Shown: one piece after another, positions 26,461 to 38,737 of the stretch | Position numbering within the stretch: the stretch's first letter is position 1 | Layout: every line of letters begins with the position of its first letter | NCBI RefSeq assembly: GCF_020463795.1 | Contig: NZ_CP080025.1 | Location: forward strand, 4,523,501 to 4,587,500 | DNA: 64,000 nucleotides | Direction of reading: 5' to 3' | From: Echinicola marina | GTDB taxonomy: Bacteria; Bacteroidota; Bacteroidia; Cytophagales; Cyclobacteriaceae | Program-made: the position numbers and the translations under genes | The notes under the pieces: model-generated | Database searches by the model: none | The model's input: only the letters and a program-made list of their open reading frames with translations | What the model was told of the DNA's origin: nothing

Positions 26461-27221
26461 AAAGAAAGAAATTCGGTTAACGGACTACTCGAATCTGCTT
26501 GAGTACTAACTGCACCAGGACCGCATTCGTAGGCTGTTCGACCTGCTTCCACAGCCATTCTGAAGGCATCAGCCATTTTTACGGGATCTTGCGCAACAGC
26601 AATGGCGGTATTAACCAATACAGCATCAGCACCGATTTCCATCGCTTGGGCAGCATGGGAAGGTACCCCCAAACCAGCATCTACCACCACAGGCACATTG
26701 CTTTGCTCGATAATAATCTTAAGGAAATCAAGCGTCTTCAATCCATTATTACTTCCAATTGGAGAACCCAAGGGCATCACCGCAGCTGCTCCAACCTCTT
26801 CTAATCTTTTGCATAACACTGGATCAGCATGTATATAGGGAAGCACTACAAAACCCGCTTTTACCAACTCCTCTGTTGCCTTCAAAGTCTCAATAGGATC
26901 AGGGAGTAAATATTTGGGGTCTGGGTGTATTTCCAGTTTCACCCAATTGGTTTCCAATGCTTCCGCTGCCAACTGAGCAGCAAAAACTGCTTCTTTAGCT
27001 GTTCTTACACCAGAAGTATTGGGCAAAAGATTAATCCGGGAATGGGATAAATGTGCCAGCATATCATCGTTTTCGCTCTTCACATCCACCCTTCTCAATG
27101 CTACAGTAACTAGTTCCGATTCGGAGATCTCCAAAGATTCTTGCATCAGCTCATAGCTGGGAAACTTCCCTGTACCTGTAAATAGTCTCGATGAAAATGT
27201 CTTATTGGCTATAGTTAGCAT
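26457..27221 (-). CDS. thiG: Thiazole synthase
   Basis: 254 residues from the ATG at 27221 ([13 protein letters not shown]); an upstream ATG at 27248 would add nine residues and overlap thiE more deeply. A TIM barrel with [37 protein letters not shown] (Schiff-base lysine region), [14 protein letters not shown] and [17 protein letters not shown]. It condenses deoxyxylulose 5-phosphate, dehydroglycine and ThiS thiocarboxylate to the thiazole. Overlaps the 3' end of thiE by about 20 bases. Confidence 0.95.
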   Translation of the reverse strand: MLTIANKTFSSRLFTGTGKFPSYELMQESLEISESELVTVALRRVDVKSENDDMLAHLSHSRINLLPNTSGVRTAKEAVFAAQLAAEALETNWVKLEIHPDPKYLLPDPIETLKATEELVKAGFVVLPYIHADPVLCKRLEEVGAAAVMPLGSPIGSNNGLKTLDFLKIIIEQSNVPVVVDAGLGVPSHAAQAMEIGADAVLVNTAIAVAQDPVKMADAFRMAVEAGRTAYECGPGAVSTQADSSSPLTEFLSL

Positions 27222-27858
27222 AATCAAATGTTTTTGTAATGTGTTCAATAATCAATTTTTGGTTTTCGGACTTATGAATCAAGCCCGAAAGTGCCACCCC
27301 ATAAATTCCTGTGGCACTTAAATCATCAATATCCGCTTCTTCAATACCTCCTATTCCCAAAACAGGAATGGTGATCCCTTTGATCCTAAGGGATTCCATG
27401 ATCGAAACATATCCTTCTTTTCCTAAGATAGGACTCAACTTTTTCTTAGTTTCAGTAAAGCGAAAAGGACCTAAACCAATATAATCAGCTGTTTCTGACA
27501 CTTCTATAATATCCTCTAGCCTATTGGCTGTCGCGCCTATGATCAACTTACTTCCATATCGCTCCCTGATATAAGCTACTTTTTTATCTTCTTTTCCAAC
27601 ATGAACCCCCGCTGCACGCACCTTATGTGCTATCTCAGGATGATCATTGATAATCAATTGACATCCATATTGGTCACAAATATTCTTGGCTTTTGAAGCT
27701 ATTTGAAGAATGGTTTCCTTTGGAAACTCCTTCATCCTCAGTTGAACCCAAGTTGCTCCACTTTTACAGACTCCTGCGATATCTAGTAAATAATCATCTT
27801 GGTGTGCCAAGTTTGGCGTGATATAATGTAGCGTGCTGATATGCTTATTTTGCATCAA
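27202..27858 (-). CDS. thiE: Thiamine-phosphate synthase
   Basis: 218 residues. Hallmarks of Thi[46 protein letters not shown] and [21 protein letters not shown], then the [12 protein letters not shown] phosphate loop. It joins HMP-pyrophosphate and thiazole phosphate. The INDH motif (INDR in many homologues) is a mild variation. Overlaps the TenI-like gene by 14 bases. A second ThiE-like protein is encoded immediately upstream, and this one looks the better enzyme. Confidence 0.93.
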   Translation of the reverse strand: MMQNKHISTLHYITPNLAHQDDYLLDIAGVCKSGATWVQLRMKEFPKETILQIASKAKNICDQYGCQLIINDHPEIAHKVRAAGVHVGKEDKKVAYIRERYGSKLIIGATANRLEDIIEVSETADYIGLGPFRFTETKKKLSPILGKEGYVSIMESLRIKGITIPVLGIGGIEEADIDDLSATGIYGVALSGLIHKSENQKLIIEHITKTFDYANYSQ

Positions 27859-28446
27859 TTAATTCTTGTTTTATTTCCTTAAATACTGAAACTCTAGCAG
27901 CTAAATCTCCTGTTTTCCAAATGTCTCCCATAATTACTGCGCCGTCAAAGCCCATCTCCTTTACAACAGAAATCTTGCTTCGACCAACTCCCCCCAGAGC
28001 ATATACAGAAAAACCAAGCCCCTGCTTGTGCTCCATCATCCAATTTTTTAAAGCATTATACTCAAAAGCAGCTTGATACCCTTGCTTAGAGATACTATCA
28101 AAAATGGGACTTATAAAGCCATAATCCAGTACACTATTATCTACTTCCAATAGTTCATTTAAATGATGGAAGGATTTTGACTTTCTTAATGAAGAGGCTA
28201 AAATTTTCTGGTTGCTCTTAAAATGACAGCCCCCCAATCCCAAATCAGTCGCCAGTTTCAAATCACCATGCAAACTGATTTTTGAATAGTATTCAACAGG
28301 AATGGCATTGACCAATGTTCTAATTTCAGTAACTCCCCATCTAGGCTTTCGGATATGCAGTCTGGAAAGCCCCTGATCTAACAATTGGATCAGGCTTTCT
28401 TCCTCTTTTTCAAGGTAATTTGGATCTGTTATCAGCAACAAGTCCA

Positions 28447-28447
<1 letters not shown>
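27845..28447 (-). CDS. tenI: ThiE/TenI-like protein
   Basis: 200 residues with the same barrel as ThiE but divergent loops: RLHIRKPRWGVTEI replaces QLRxK, ISLHGDLKLATDLGLGGCHF replaces INDR...GVHxG, and the phosphate loop is ALGGVGRSKISVVKEMG. The loss of the ThiE substrate motifs suggests the TenI group (thiazole tautomerase in Bacillus subtilis) or a degenerate paralogue. It starts at the thiC stop, so it is inside the operon and under the riboswitch. Symbol given by family only. Confidence 0.7.
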
Positions 28448-30330
<1,883 letters not shown>

Positions 30331-30537
30331 TTATCCACCTTGCGTGGCTTTAATGATTAAAATGTCATCGTTTTCTTTGAGCTTAAAATCATCCCATCTG
30401 GATTTGGGAATTACCTCTTGGTTTACGGCTACAGCAAGACCACGGAGTGAACTAATATCTTGATTGGCCAACAATCCTGATAAAGTAATATCCCCACTTG
30501 CATGAACCATAGGTTCACCATTAAGGATAAAATTCAT
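30331..30537 (-). CDS. thiS: Sulphur carrier protein
   Basis: 68 residues, small beta-grasp protein ending in the required Gly-Gly (IKATQGG). It is adenylated by ThiF, loaded with sulphur and feeds ThiG. First gene of the operon, its ATG about 66 bases after the riboswitch core. Confidence 0.92.
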   Translation of the reverse strand: MNFILNGEPMVHASGDITLSGLLANQDISSLRGLAVAVNQEVIPKSRWDDFKLKENDDILIIKATQGG

Positions 30538-30602
30538 AAGAATAAATTTTAATAATTAAGAAAATAACTTCAGGAATGAAGATAATCTGTCGGAAGGACG
30601 CT

Positions 30603-30686
30603 TCACTTTTCCCTTCGCCCGCATTACCGGGATCAGGTTCAGAGGGTATGTCTCAGCCCCGATTGTTTATCGGAACACCCCTAAAG
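30603..30686 (-). promoter_or_regulatory. TPP riboswitch (THI element)
   Basis: On the minus strand the leader reads GGGGTG near the 5' end, then GGGGCTGAGA, ACCCTCTGAACCTGATC and the closing ATGCGGGCGAAGGGA, matching the conserved THI-box pieces (CTGAGA, ACCC-TGAACCTGATC, GxxAATxC-GCGnAGGGA) in the correct order. It lies directly upstream of thiS and so controls the whole thi operon by thiamine pyrophosphate. Confidence 0.95.
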
Positions 30687-30703
30687 TTTTTATTACGTGT
30701 TTA

Positions 30704-30734
30704 CAAAGGTATGGTCATTAGCCAATTTCCAAAA
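30704..30734 (-). promoter_or_regulatory. Promoter of the thi operon
   Basis: Minus-strand TACCTTTG (30704-30711) is an exact TAnnTTTG -7 element, and TTTTGG (30729-30734) lies about 18 bases upstream as a -33 element. Transcription would start just before the riboswitch. Confidence 0.75.
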
Positions 30735-30781
30735 TATTTTGGAAATTTTCTTTTATGATCAAAAAGTAAGAACTCAAAAAT

Positions 30782-32023
30782 TTATTCCAAAATACCCTGT
30801 AAAACAGACACATCACCATCAATATAATCCGGAATAGGCAAATTTAGAATCTCACAAATTAATGGATAAATATGAATGTTCTTGAAGGAATTAATTTCTA
30901 TACCATTTTTGATTGCTGGACCATTTGCATAAAAGACACCATGCATCTCTTTGAATTTAGGGTGAAAACCATGTTCTCCAAATGTATCGGTATCAAACAT
31001 TCGTGACCTTTGGTTATACTTTACAAAACCTGATTTATCTATCAGATAATACCCCAAATCAGGAATTAGCATTAGATCTCCTAATTTGGAATTATTGTCT
31101 CCGGCATCACCATAATACTTTTTTGACCGTGGGTTTACCACCTTTACATGCTGAAGATTTTTCCTGACCCCTCTCCTTATTTTAGTCTTATCCTTTTCTT
31201 TGTCCAAATAAATATGAAGTACAGAGCCATTATTATAATATTCCAAGGGAAGCCCCTCCAATACACTTTCAACATCCAATAAATTGTCTTTTTTTATATT
31301 GACCATTCCATGGTCAGATACGATCAAAATATTGACTTTCAAGCCGGTTTGCCTTACGGCATTGAAAAGTACACCAAGTTCAGCATCCAAACGACGAACT
31401 GCTTCTTCGATTTTTTCATCATTTTCTGGACCATATCTATGCCCGATATCGTCCAAATCTGAAAAATATAAAGATATAAATCTAGGTCGCTGAGGATCTG
31501 GTAATGCAAGCCAATCTAAAACCTTCGCAATCCTCTCCATATTGGGCACTCCCCCATCATAATTGTAAAAATAGCTCGGACGATAGCCCATAATTTCCGC
31601 TTCAGTTCCTATGAAAAAATAACTAGCAGCCTTCATGCCATTTTCCTCTGCTAGAACCCATAGTGGCTTGCCGCCATACCATGATCCATCTTGGGCGCTT
31701 TTAGGATTGCTATTTCTATATTCCAACCTTTGAATTGGATCAAAAAAGAAATTATTCACCAATCCATGTTTTCCTGGAACCATACCTGTTGCTATGGAAT
31801 AATGACTAGGAAAGGTTTTGGAGGGAAATGGAGGTATAAGGGATTGGGCACTAACACCAAGCTTAATGAATTTTGACAAATTTTCAGGCTGAAACCTATC
31901 AGTATAATCATAGCGATAACCATCAAGTGAGACTAATATTACATATTGCTCTTTTTCCTGTGCTTGTAACTGAAAAATAGATCCTAAAAATAATAGAATA
32001 AAGAAATATCGGTAAAGTGGCAT
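30782..32023 (-). CDS. Secreted NPP-type nucleotide pyrophosphatase/phosphodiesterase
   Basis: 413 residues with signal peptide (FFILLFLGSIFQLQAQ). Alkaline-phosphatase superfamily, NPP branch: metal Asp in LVSLDGYRYDY, nucleophile Thr in FPSKTFPSHYSIATG, YFSDLDDIGHRYGP (Asp and His ligands), VSDHGM (Asp-His) and the late GEHGFHP histidine. Such enzymes hydrolyse nucleotide or phosphodiester substrates in the periplasm. No operon partners. Confidence 0.9.
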   Translation of the reverse strand: MPLYRYFFILLFLGSIFQLQAQEKEQYVILVSLDGYRYDYTDRFQPENLSKFIKLGVSAQSLIPPFPSKTFPSHYSIATGMVPGKHGLVNNFFFDPIQRLEYRNSNPKSAQDGSWYGGKPLWVLAEENGMKAASYFFIGTEAEIMGYRPSYFYNYDGGVPNMERIAKVLDWLALPDPQRPRFISLYFSDLDDIGHRYGPENDEKIEEAVRRLDAELGVLFNAVRQTGLKVNILIVSDHGMVNIKKDNLLDVESVLEGLPLEYYNNGSVLHIYLDKEKDKTKIRRGVRKNLQHVKVVNPRSKKYYGDAGDNNSKLGDLMLIPDLGYYLIDKSGFVKYNQRSRMFDTDTFGEHGFHPKFKEMHGVFYANGPAIKNGIEINSFKNIHIYPLICEILNLPIPDYIDGDVSVLQGILE

Positions 32024-32105
32024 ATTAATCGTATTATGGATGCAATATAATAGTAAGCGCAGAACTATACTGTTAAGTAAGCAATAAATCTTTGTATGGC
32101 ATAAA

Positions 32106-32136
32106 AAAAGGTCGCTGAGAAATTCAGCGACCTTTT
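32106..32136 (-). terminator. Terminator of the gyrA-TPR transcript
   Basis: AAAAGGTCGCTGA (32106-32118) pairs with TCAGCGACCTTTT (32124-32136); on the minus strand a run of T follows the stem. It ends the transcript after the TPR gene. Confidence 0.9.
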
Positions 32137-32157
32137 CAATATTTTATTGAGGACTGA

Positions 32158-33369
32158 TTAGCCCTCCATCCAATTTGGACCTTCAAGTTCCTGTAACTTT
32201 TTATCATACTCAGCAGCTTTTGCTTCGTTTTTCAAACGTGTATGAATTTGGAACAAGATTCTCAAAATTTCAGTATTATCTGGCTTGAGGCTGGAAGCTT
32301 TTTCAAACAAAGGCAATGCTTTTTTGTAAAGTTCATCAGCTTCAGCTAACATATCATCTGATTTAGCTTCCCATTCATCATCTGGAAGATTATTCACCTC
32401 GTTGATAATATCTCTAGCTTTGTCCACATAAACCGCAGCCGCATAATAATTACCCTCAAAGAAATCCGGATCTGTCTCTACTGCCTTCAAATATTCTTCA
32501 AGAGCACCTTCTAAATCCCCAGATTGCTCTTTCAAATAACCATATCTCAAACGGATCGGGGCATTATTAGGATCTTTTTCCAATGACTCTTCAATTGATG
32601 CCATTGCTTCATCCATTTTTTCCAATTGTAATAATAATTGGATTTCAAATTCAGACAAGCCTTCATCCATTGGATACTCTTTTCTAGCCTCTTTCACCAA
32701 TCGATAAGCCTCTTCCTGGTCATCATCTTCAGTATTTGCTATTTGAATCAAGAAATAATAAGCATTCAACTTATTATAATCTGGATCATCCAATAACATG
32801 GTCAAGTATTTTTTAGCCGCTTCAAAATTTTCGCTGGCATTGGCAGTATAACCCGCATTGAAAACAATAGAAGTATCTGCAGGGTCGATATCTGCAGCCA
32901 AACCAAAGAATTTAGACGCTAAGTCCATATCTTCTTCATCGTATTTGGCAATCGCCTTGTCTACAGAAGAATTCTTTAATTTATATAATCCTTCACCTTG
33001 TAGGTTATCAGGTAAACCAGGAACTACTTCTTTGAAAATCTCTTTTCCCAATTTGCTAGTAGAATCTTTTCCATCCATTTCAAATGCTTTGGTAAAAGCA
33101 TCGAAGGCATTTCTACCTTTATCTACAGTCACTTGTGTATTGGAAGAGTCTGCCACATACTGTGTGGTCAAAATCTGTCCCTTAATAAAATATGTTTCAG
33201 GATCCGAACCGGTCTCAGCATCTTGAGTCGCTGCTTCAATTTCAGAAAGTGCAGTGGCCAACTCACCTTTTCTAAGGTTCTTTTCCGCAGATTTTACTAC
33301 CTTTTTTTGGCCAAAGGCTACCGTTGAAGCCAAACCGACCAAGGTCAATGATAAAATTAATTTTTTCAT
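32158..33369 (-). CDS. Secreted TPR protein
   Basis: 403 residues with signal peptide (LILSLTLVGLASTVAFGQ). TPR helices throughout (AEKNLRKGELATALSEIEAA, LRYGYLKEQSGDLEGALEEYL, ADELYKKALPLFEKASSLKPD). The mature protein is very acidic. It begins 28 bases after the gyrA stop, so it is co-transcribed with gyrA, an arrangement I know from other Cytophagales but whose meaning is unknown. Confidence 0.8.
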   Translation of the reverse strand: MKKLILSLTLVGLASTVAFGQKKVVKSAEKNLRKGELATALSEIEAATQDAETGSDPETYFIKGQILTTQYVADSSNTQVTVDKGRNAFDAFTKAFEMDGKDSTSKLGKEIFKEVVPGLPDNLQGEGLYKLKNSSVDKAIAKYDEEDMDLASKFFGLAADIDPADTSIVFNAGYTANASENFEAAKKYLTMLLDDPDYNKLNAYYFLIQIANTEDDDQEEAYRLVKEARKEYPMDEGLSEFEIQLLLQLEKMDEAMASIEESLEKDPNNAPIRLRYGYLKEQSGDLEGALEEYLKAVETDPDFFEGNYYAAAVYVDKARDIINEVNNLPDDEWEAKSDDMLAEADELYKKALPLFEKASSLKPDNTEILRILFQIHTRLKNEAKAAEYDKKLQELEGPNWMEG

Positions 33370-33397
33370 TTTGATTTATTTATTCCTGTATTGGTTT

Positions 33398-35959
33398 TTA
33401 GGTCTCACTTGAATTGTCATCCGAGGAAGCTTCATCTCCATTAGTAGATTCTGGATTTTCAGTGGATGCAGATGAATCGTTTACTGCATCTTCTAGCTCC
33501 TCTTCTTCAATTTCTACATTTTCTATTTTTTCAATGGATGAAATCTCATCGTTGTCATTGAGTTTAATCAATCGAACACCTTGTGTGGCCCGACCCATTA
33601 CCCTTAAGCCTGCTACTGGTGTCCTGATAATTATGCCTGATTTATTTATGATCATCAAATCATCAGTATCCACCACTTCTTTTATGGCAACTAAACTACC
33701 CGTTTTCTCAGTGATATTCATGGCTTTTACACCTTTACCTCCTCTGTTGGTAATTCTGTATTCCTCCACGGGGCTACGCTTGCCATATCCTTTCTCAGAA
33801 ACCACCAATAAGGTAGCATCTTCCCTAGAAACACAAACCATGCCAACTACATAGTCTTTATCATCAGATAAAGTGATGGCTTTTACCCCCGTTGCAGTCC
33901 TGCCCATTGGCCTTACTGCTGACTCATTAAAGTGTATGGCCCTACCTGACTTGGCCGCGATAATGATATGGGAATCACCATGGGTAAGTTCAACATTCAG
34001 TAATTGATCATCCTCCCTGATATTCAATGCTATAATACCATTGGATCTAGGTCTGGAATATTGTTCCAAAGTAGTTTTCTTGATAATTCCCTGTTTGGTG
34101 GTCATCACCAAAAAATTGTTCTGGATATAATCCTCATCATTCAAGTCTGCTACCTGAATGATCGACCTGATCTTATCCTCTGATTCAATATTGATCAGGT
34201 TCTGAATAGGTCTTCCCTTAGCAGCTTTGCTTCCCTCCGGAATCGCGTAGGTTTTTAGCCAGAAAAGTTTACCCAAATCAGTAAAGATCAATAAATAATT
34301 ATGGGTAGATGCAGAGAATATATACTCTGTGTAATCGTCGTCCTTGGTACTTACCCCTCTAGAACCTACTCCTCCTCGACCTTGTGTTCTATATTCCTTT
34401 AAGGCAGTCCTTTTCACATATCCCTGATGAGATACAGTAATGATCACCTCCTCATTAGGAATCATATCTTCATAACTGAAGTCTTCCGCATTGTGCTCGA
34501 TGATGGTTCGGCGCTCATCTGCATATTTTTCCCGTATTTCAGCAAGTTCCGTTTTGATGATTTCCATTCTTCGCTCCTTATGGGCCAAGATATCCTTAAG
34601 GTCCTCAATCAATAACATCAACTCCTCGTATTCCTTCTCGATTTTCTCCCTCTCCATTCCGGTAAGACGCTGAAGTCTCATGTCCAAAATGGCCCTCGCT
34701 TGAATCTCGGTCAAATCAAATTTCTCCATCAAACCATTTCTGGCTGTTTCTGGATCCCTGGAGTTTCTGATCAAACTGATCACTTCATCAAGGTTATCCA
34801 AGGCAATCAAATATCCCTGAAGAATATGTGCACGCTTTTCTGCCTCCCTTAACTCATATTCTGTTCTTCTGGTCACCACCTCATGCCTGTGGTTGACATA
34901 ATGAACTATGAGGTCTTTTAAGTTCAAGGTATGTGGTCTACCTTTGACCAAGGCCACATTATTGATGCTGAAAGACGTCTGAAGCTGAGTTTGCTTATAT
35001 AGGTTATTAAGCACCACATTGGCAATGGCATCCTTTTTCAACTCATAAACAATACGCATCCCATGTCGATCAGACTCATCACGTATAGCAGAAATTCCTT
35101 CCAGCTTTTTCTCCTGAATTAACTGGGCAGTCTTCTCGATCATATTGGCCTTATTGACCAAATAAGGAATCTCATTGATAATGATCATTTCCTTACCACT
35201 GTCCTTGGTTTCTATAGTGGCTTTACCACGCATGACCACTCTGCCCCTACCTGTCTCAAAGGCATTTTTTACACCATTATAACCATAAATGATACCGCCA
35301 GTCGGGAAATCAGGAGCAATAATATGCTTCATTAATTCTTCAATGGTGATCTCATTATTGTCTATGTATGCGACAATACCGTCTATCACCTCTCCCAAAT
35401 TGTGAGGGGCCATATTGGTAGCCATACCTACAGCAATCCCTGAAGCTCCATTAAGTAATAAAGCGGGTATCTTTGCAGGCAATACTACTGGTTCCTTTAA
35501 AGAATCATCGAAATTCAACTGGAAATCTACTGTTTCCTTATTGATATCGATCAACAATTCTTCAGCAATTCTCTTCAGCCTGGCTTCGGTATAACGCATC
35601 GCCGCCGGATTATCACCATCAATGGAACCAAAGTTTCCTTGAGGATCAACCAATGGATATCGCAATGACCATTCTTGGGCCATCCTAACCATGGTTTCAT
35701 ATACAGCACTATCACCATGAGGGTGATACTTACCTAATACTTCCCCAACGATCCTTGCTGATTTTTTATAAGGTTTATTGTGAAGGACGCCCAATTCCTG
35801 CATTCCAAATAGGATTCTGCGGTGAACGGGTTTCATCCCATCTCTTACATCTGGGAGTGCTCTGGAAACAATAACCGACATCGAATAATCGATGTAGGCT
35901 CCACGCATTTCCTCCTCAATATTAATCGGTATAATGTTCTCGTTTTCTCCTTGAGCCAT
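33398..35959 (-). CDS. gyrA: DNA gyrase subunit A
   Basis: 853 residues. Catalytic Tyr123 in [10 protein letters not shown]; the quinolone-resistance region HGDSAVYE has Ser84 and Glu88, the wild-type susceptible pattern. The C-terminal beta-pinwheel opens with a GyrA-box-like QGRGGVG and has several repeats. The tail is a long acidic, Ser-rich extension (from about residue 815) that is not part of the pinwheel. GyrA cuts and rejoins DNA in the A2B2 gyrase. gyrB is not in the window. Confidence 0.98.
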   Translation of the reverse strand: MAQGENENIIPINIEEEMRGAYIDYSMSVIVSRALPDVRDGMKPVHRRILFGMQELGVLHNKPYKKSARIVGEVLGKYHPHGDSAVYETMVRMAQEWSLRYPLVDPQGNFGSIDGDNPAAMRYTEARLKRIAEELLIDINKETVDFQLNFDDSLKEPVVLPAKIPALLLNGASGIAVGMATNMAPHNLGEVIDGIVAYIDNNEITIEELMKHIIAPDFPTGGIIYGYNGVKNAFETGRGRVVMRGKATIETKDSGKEMIIINEIPYLVNKANMIEKTAQLIQEKKLEGISAIRDESDRHGMRIVYELKKDAIANVVLNNLYKQTQLQTSFSINNVALVKGRPHTLNLKDLIVHYVNHRHEVVTRRTEYELREAEKRAHILQGYLIALDNLDEVISLIRNSRDPETARNGLMEKFDLTEIQARAILDMRLQRLTGMEREKIEKEYEELMLLIEDLKDILAHKERRMEIIKTELAEIREKYADERRTIIEHNAEDFSYEDMIPNEEVIITVSHQGYVKRTALKEYRTQGRGGVGSRGVSTKDDDYTEYIFSASTHNYLLIFTDLGKLFWLKTYAIPEGSKAAKGRPIQNLINIESEDKIRSIIQVADLNDEDYIQNNFLVMTTKQGIIKKTTLEQYSRPRSNGIIALNIREDDQLLNVELTHGDSHIIIAAKSGRAIHFNESAVRPMGRTATGVKAITLSDDKDYVVGMVCVSREDATLLVVSEKGYGKRSPVEEYRITNRGGKGVKAMNITEKTGSLVAIKEVVDTDDLMIINKSGIIIRTPVAGLRVMGRATQGVRLIKLNDNDEISSIEKIENVEIEEEELEDAVNDSSASTENPESTNGDEASSDDNSSET

Positions 35960-36053
35960 ATTTTGTAGTTCTCAATATAAGGTTGCAAGATAATAAAAAG
36001 AATAAGGTTTTAAAACACTATTTTTCCTTTCAAATGGTTTATTTAGGCTGTTT

Positions 36054-37046
36054 TTAGTACCACTGACCGATCTTTCGGTTTTGCATATTCCAGATGGAAC
36101 TTCCTCTGTATTCTATGCCATCATGTAAATGTTTCATTTTCACCCCACATCCACCAATTTTACATCTTTTTGTTCCAGGTAACCTTAGCGAAAGACATAT
36201 ATTTACGGTATAAAGATTTTGTTCAATAATTTGACTTTCCTCCAATGTAGGAACTTGATAATTGAACTTTCTGAATTCAGCATTTGGCTTGATATACACC
36301 TTGGTGTACTCGGATAGTTCCCGCTCAATCCTCAGCCCAATCCCATAATAAGGCTCTGTAGCCGTCAAGACCGCATCATAGCTTTCTTGGACAGTAATAT
36401 TGCCAAATTCCCCTTCCAAGGTAAATCGCCACGGATAATCCTGTCTCATCCTGATCTTTTGCTCCGCCTGCTTATAGGTATTTATACTACTGTACTTTTT
36501 GTAACGCCAATTGAGGTATGCACGTCGCCTTTGTGCATCATATAGTACCAAGCCTACTGTCCCGTAAAGTTTGTCAAACACATATTTATCATTGTTAAAA
36601 TTAAAGTGATATTGATCATTTGCTAGCATGGCCATGTTTCCAAATTCCCTTCCGTATCCACCACCAACACTTAAAATTCCAAACAGGTCTATTCTGACAC
36701 CAGCGTTTACAGGAATCACTGAACTTTTGGAATCAAAGGAAACGATTTCCCCTGAACTAATATCTGTTGATGAAGCATCTTCAAAGGTAGGACTGATAGG
36801 ATAAGCCGCTGGATCACTGCTCATAAAATCCATAGTATTAAAGTGCTGCCCATATCCTCCCGAAAGTTCCAAACTGATTTTACTAATAATACTTCTGGTA
36901 GCATTTCCCAATCCACTTTCACTTCTCCTGGTCTTGCTTCTGGCCTTGGTATCAATGCCAAATATATCCTCATCCTGGGCCTCTACTGGAACACTGAATC
37001 CCATAATAAGTGCAAAAAATACGACACCAAAGAACCATGTCTTCAT
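36054..37046 (-). CDS. Secreted, probably outer-membrane-associated protein, unknown function
   Basis: About 330 residues from the ATG at 37046, which gives a good signal peptide (FFGVVFFALIMGFSVPVEAQ); longer starts at 37097 or 37139 bury the signal. The mature part has alternating beta strands (SLELSGGYGQHF, SVIPVNAGVRIDLFGILSVGG, YGTVGLVLYDAQRRRAYLNW) consistent with a small barrel, and an odd basic tail with GTKRCKIGGCGVKMKHLHDG that looks metal- or disulphide-capable. No named family recognised. Confidence 0.6.
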   Translation of the reverse strand: MKTWFFGVVFFALIMGFSVPVEAQDEDIFGIDTKARSKTRRSESGLGNATRSIISKISLELSGGYGQHFNTMDFMSSDPAAYPISPTFEDASSTDISSGEIVSFDSKSSVIPVNAGVRIDLFGILSVGGGYGREFGNMAMLANDQYHFNFNNDKYVFDKLYGTVGLVLYDAQRRRAYLNWRYKKYSSINTYKQAEQKIRMRQDYPWRFTLEGEFGNITVQESYDAVLTATEPYYGIGLRIERELSEYTKVYIKPNAEFRKFNYQVPTLEESQIIEQNLYTVNICLSLRLPGTKRCKIGGCGVKMKHLHDGIEYRGSSIWNMQNRKIGQWY

Positions 37047-37209
37047 TGATGAAAAACAGCAATTGTCAAATGATGTAATCCTAACAGCCTTTTTCATAGC
37101 AGTAGTTGATTTTAATATTGCCTGTTGGTGAATAAACAATTTAATGAATTTAATGAAGAAGTTAATTCAAATATGTAATAAGCTCCAATTCATTTTTTTT
37201 AGATCGCAC

Positions 37210-37240
37210 AAAAAAAGCCCTCCAAATAAATGGAAGGCCA
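37210..37240 (-). terminator. Terminator after the DUF4168-like gene
   Basis: Minus strand: GCCTTCCA pairs with TGGAGGGC (one G-U), followed by seven T. It ends the transcript of the gene at 37264-37782. Confidence 0.8.
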
Positions 37241-37263
37241 TTTTTATGATTTATCAAGAATAC

Positions 37264-37782
37264 TTATTCAGCATCTCCACCTTCTTCTTCCTCTTCTGAA
37301 CTTCTAGCACTTGCTTTCTCCGCAATAATGGCATTTACTTTTGCCTTTACTTCAGGGTCAGTTTTCATGGCACTGTTCACTTTATTATATGTCGCAGCAC
37401 CTAAAATTTCATCATTCTTTATTAGAGAAATCATTCTCTCTTTGATTACATCTGAAAGAGAATTTTTGGTTTCTACGATTTTGCTGTATTCCGCTTTTTC
37501 CTCTTCTGTAATTTCAATTTCAGCTAATTTGGCATCATCACCCCATGCTTCTTTGATTTCATTATACCTGGCCACATCAAATACCTCATTTTCTTTGATC
37601 ATGCTCTCCAGTTCACCTTGCTTCACTTCCATAAAATGATTTACAGAATCTTTCATCGCTGCAAACTTTTCAATCTCCTCAGTGCTCACCTCTTCTGCTG
37701 CTGCCTCCTGAGCCTTTGCCGTGATGCTAACCATACACATCATCAAAAATGCCAATCCAAATAAACGCTTCATCTTTTTCAA
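37264..37782 (-). CDS. Secreted DUF4168-like protein
   Basis: 172 residues with signal peptide (FGLAFLMMCMVSITAKAQ). The mature protein is helical and acidic, with two related halves: TEEIEKFAAMKDSVNHFM with NEVFDVARYNEIKEAWGDD, and TEEEKAEYSKIVETKNSL with DEILGAATYNKVNSAMKTD. The pattern is that of DUF4168. The C-terminus is low-complexity (SSEEEEEGGDAE). No known function. Monocistronic. Confidence 0.65.
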   Translation of the reverse strand: MKKMKRLFGLAFLMMCMVSITAKAQEAAAEEVSTEEIEKFAAMKDSVNHFMEVKQGELESMIKENEVFDVARYNEIKEAWGDDAKLAEIEITEEEKAEYSKIVETKNSLSDVIKERMISLIKNDEILGAATYNKVNSAMKTDPEVKAKVNAIIAEKASARSSEEEEEGGDAE

Positions 37783-37927
37783 TCTTTTTAATAAATATTG
37801 TAAACTTAACTAAATTCTAATAAAAGGGTTTAATGCTTATTAAGCAAGAATTTTCAGCAAAAAACTTCATTTTATTTAACCTATAATTATAAGACAAAGA
37901 AACAAATACCCACTTAAAATGCTGGTC

Positions 37928-38581
37928 TTATTGGATTTGCTTCAATGATTTAATGGTATTTTTCGGATCATCAGAATTAAATACAAAACTTCCTGCTACT
38001 AGAATATCCGCACCTGAATCTATGATTTTGGCAGCATTGTCCATATTGACTCCGCCATCTATTTCTATTTTGGCCTGTGAACCAGTAGCGGTAATGATTG
38101 CTTTCAAATCACGGATTTTTGAATAGGTGTGCTCTATAAACTTTTGCCCTCCAAAACCTGGATTTACTGACATAATGATGACCTGATCAATATCTCTGAT
38201 AATATCCCTTAACAATTCCACAGATGTATGTGGATTTATGGCCACCCCAGCCTTACAGCCCAATTCCTTTATGGCTTGTATATTCCGGTGCAAATGATTA
38301 CACGCTTCAAGGTGTACACTGATCGTTTCTGCACCAGCCTCTGCAAATGCTTTCAGGTACTGATCAGGATTCACAATCATCAAATGTACATCTAAAGGTT
38401 TCTTGGCATATCTATTAATCGCTTCCAAAACAGGGAAACCAAAAGATATATTGGGCACAAAAACCCCATCCATAATATCCACATGAATATAATCCGCATG
38501 GGAATCATTTAACATCTCAATTTCAGACTTTAAATTACCAAAATCCGAAGCCAATACGGATGGGGCTACGAGTGTACTCAT
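37928..38581 (-). CDS. rpe: Ribulose-phosphate 3-epimerase
   Basis: 217 residues. VAPSVLASDFGNL opens the barrel; the metal ligands are in HVDIMDGVFVPN (His, Asp), VHLMIVNP (His) and KIEIDGGVN (Asp), and the VNPGFGGQKF loop is intact. Interconverts ribulose 5-phosphate and xylulose 5-phosphate. Monocistronic. Confidence 0.97.
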   Translation of the reverse strand: MSTLVAPSVLASDFGNLKSEIEMLNDSHADYIHVDIMDGVFVPNISFGFPVLEAINRYAKKPLDVHLMIVNPDQYLKAFAEAGAETISVHLEACNHLHRNIQAIKELGCKAGVAINPHTSVELLRDIIRDIDQVIIMSVNPGFGGQKFIEHTYSKIRDLKAIITATGSQAKIEIDGGVNMDNAAKIIDSGADILVAGSFVFNSDDPKNTIKSLKQIQ

Positions 38582-38737
38582 ATAATTTTGTTATTTAATT
38601 AGGCTTAAAGAAAATAAAATTTTATCAAAAACTAAACCCTCACCAACTTAGACATCTGCTAAGCTTTTATAAAATGACAAATTCCAGATTTTTACTTTAA
38701 AAAAGATTTCAGCTCTATTAAAAAGGTAGTCAATATA

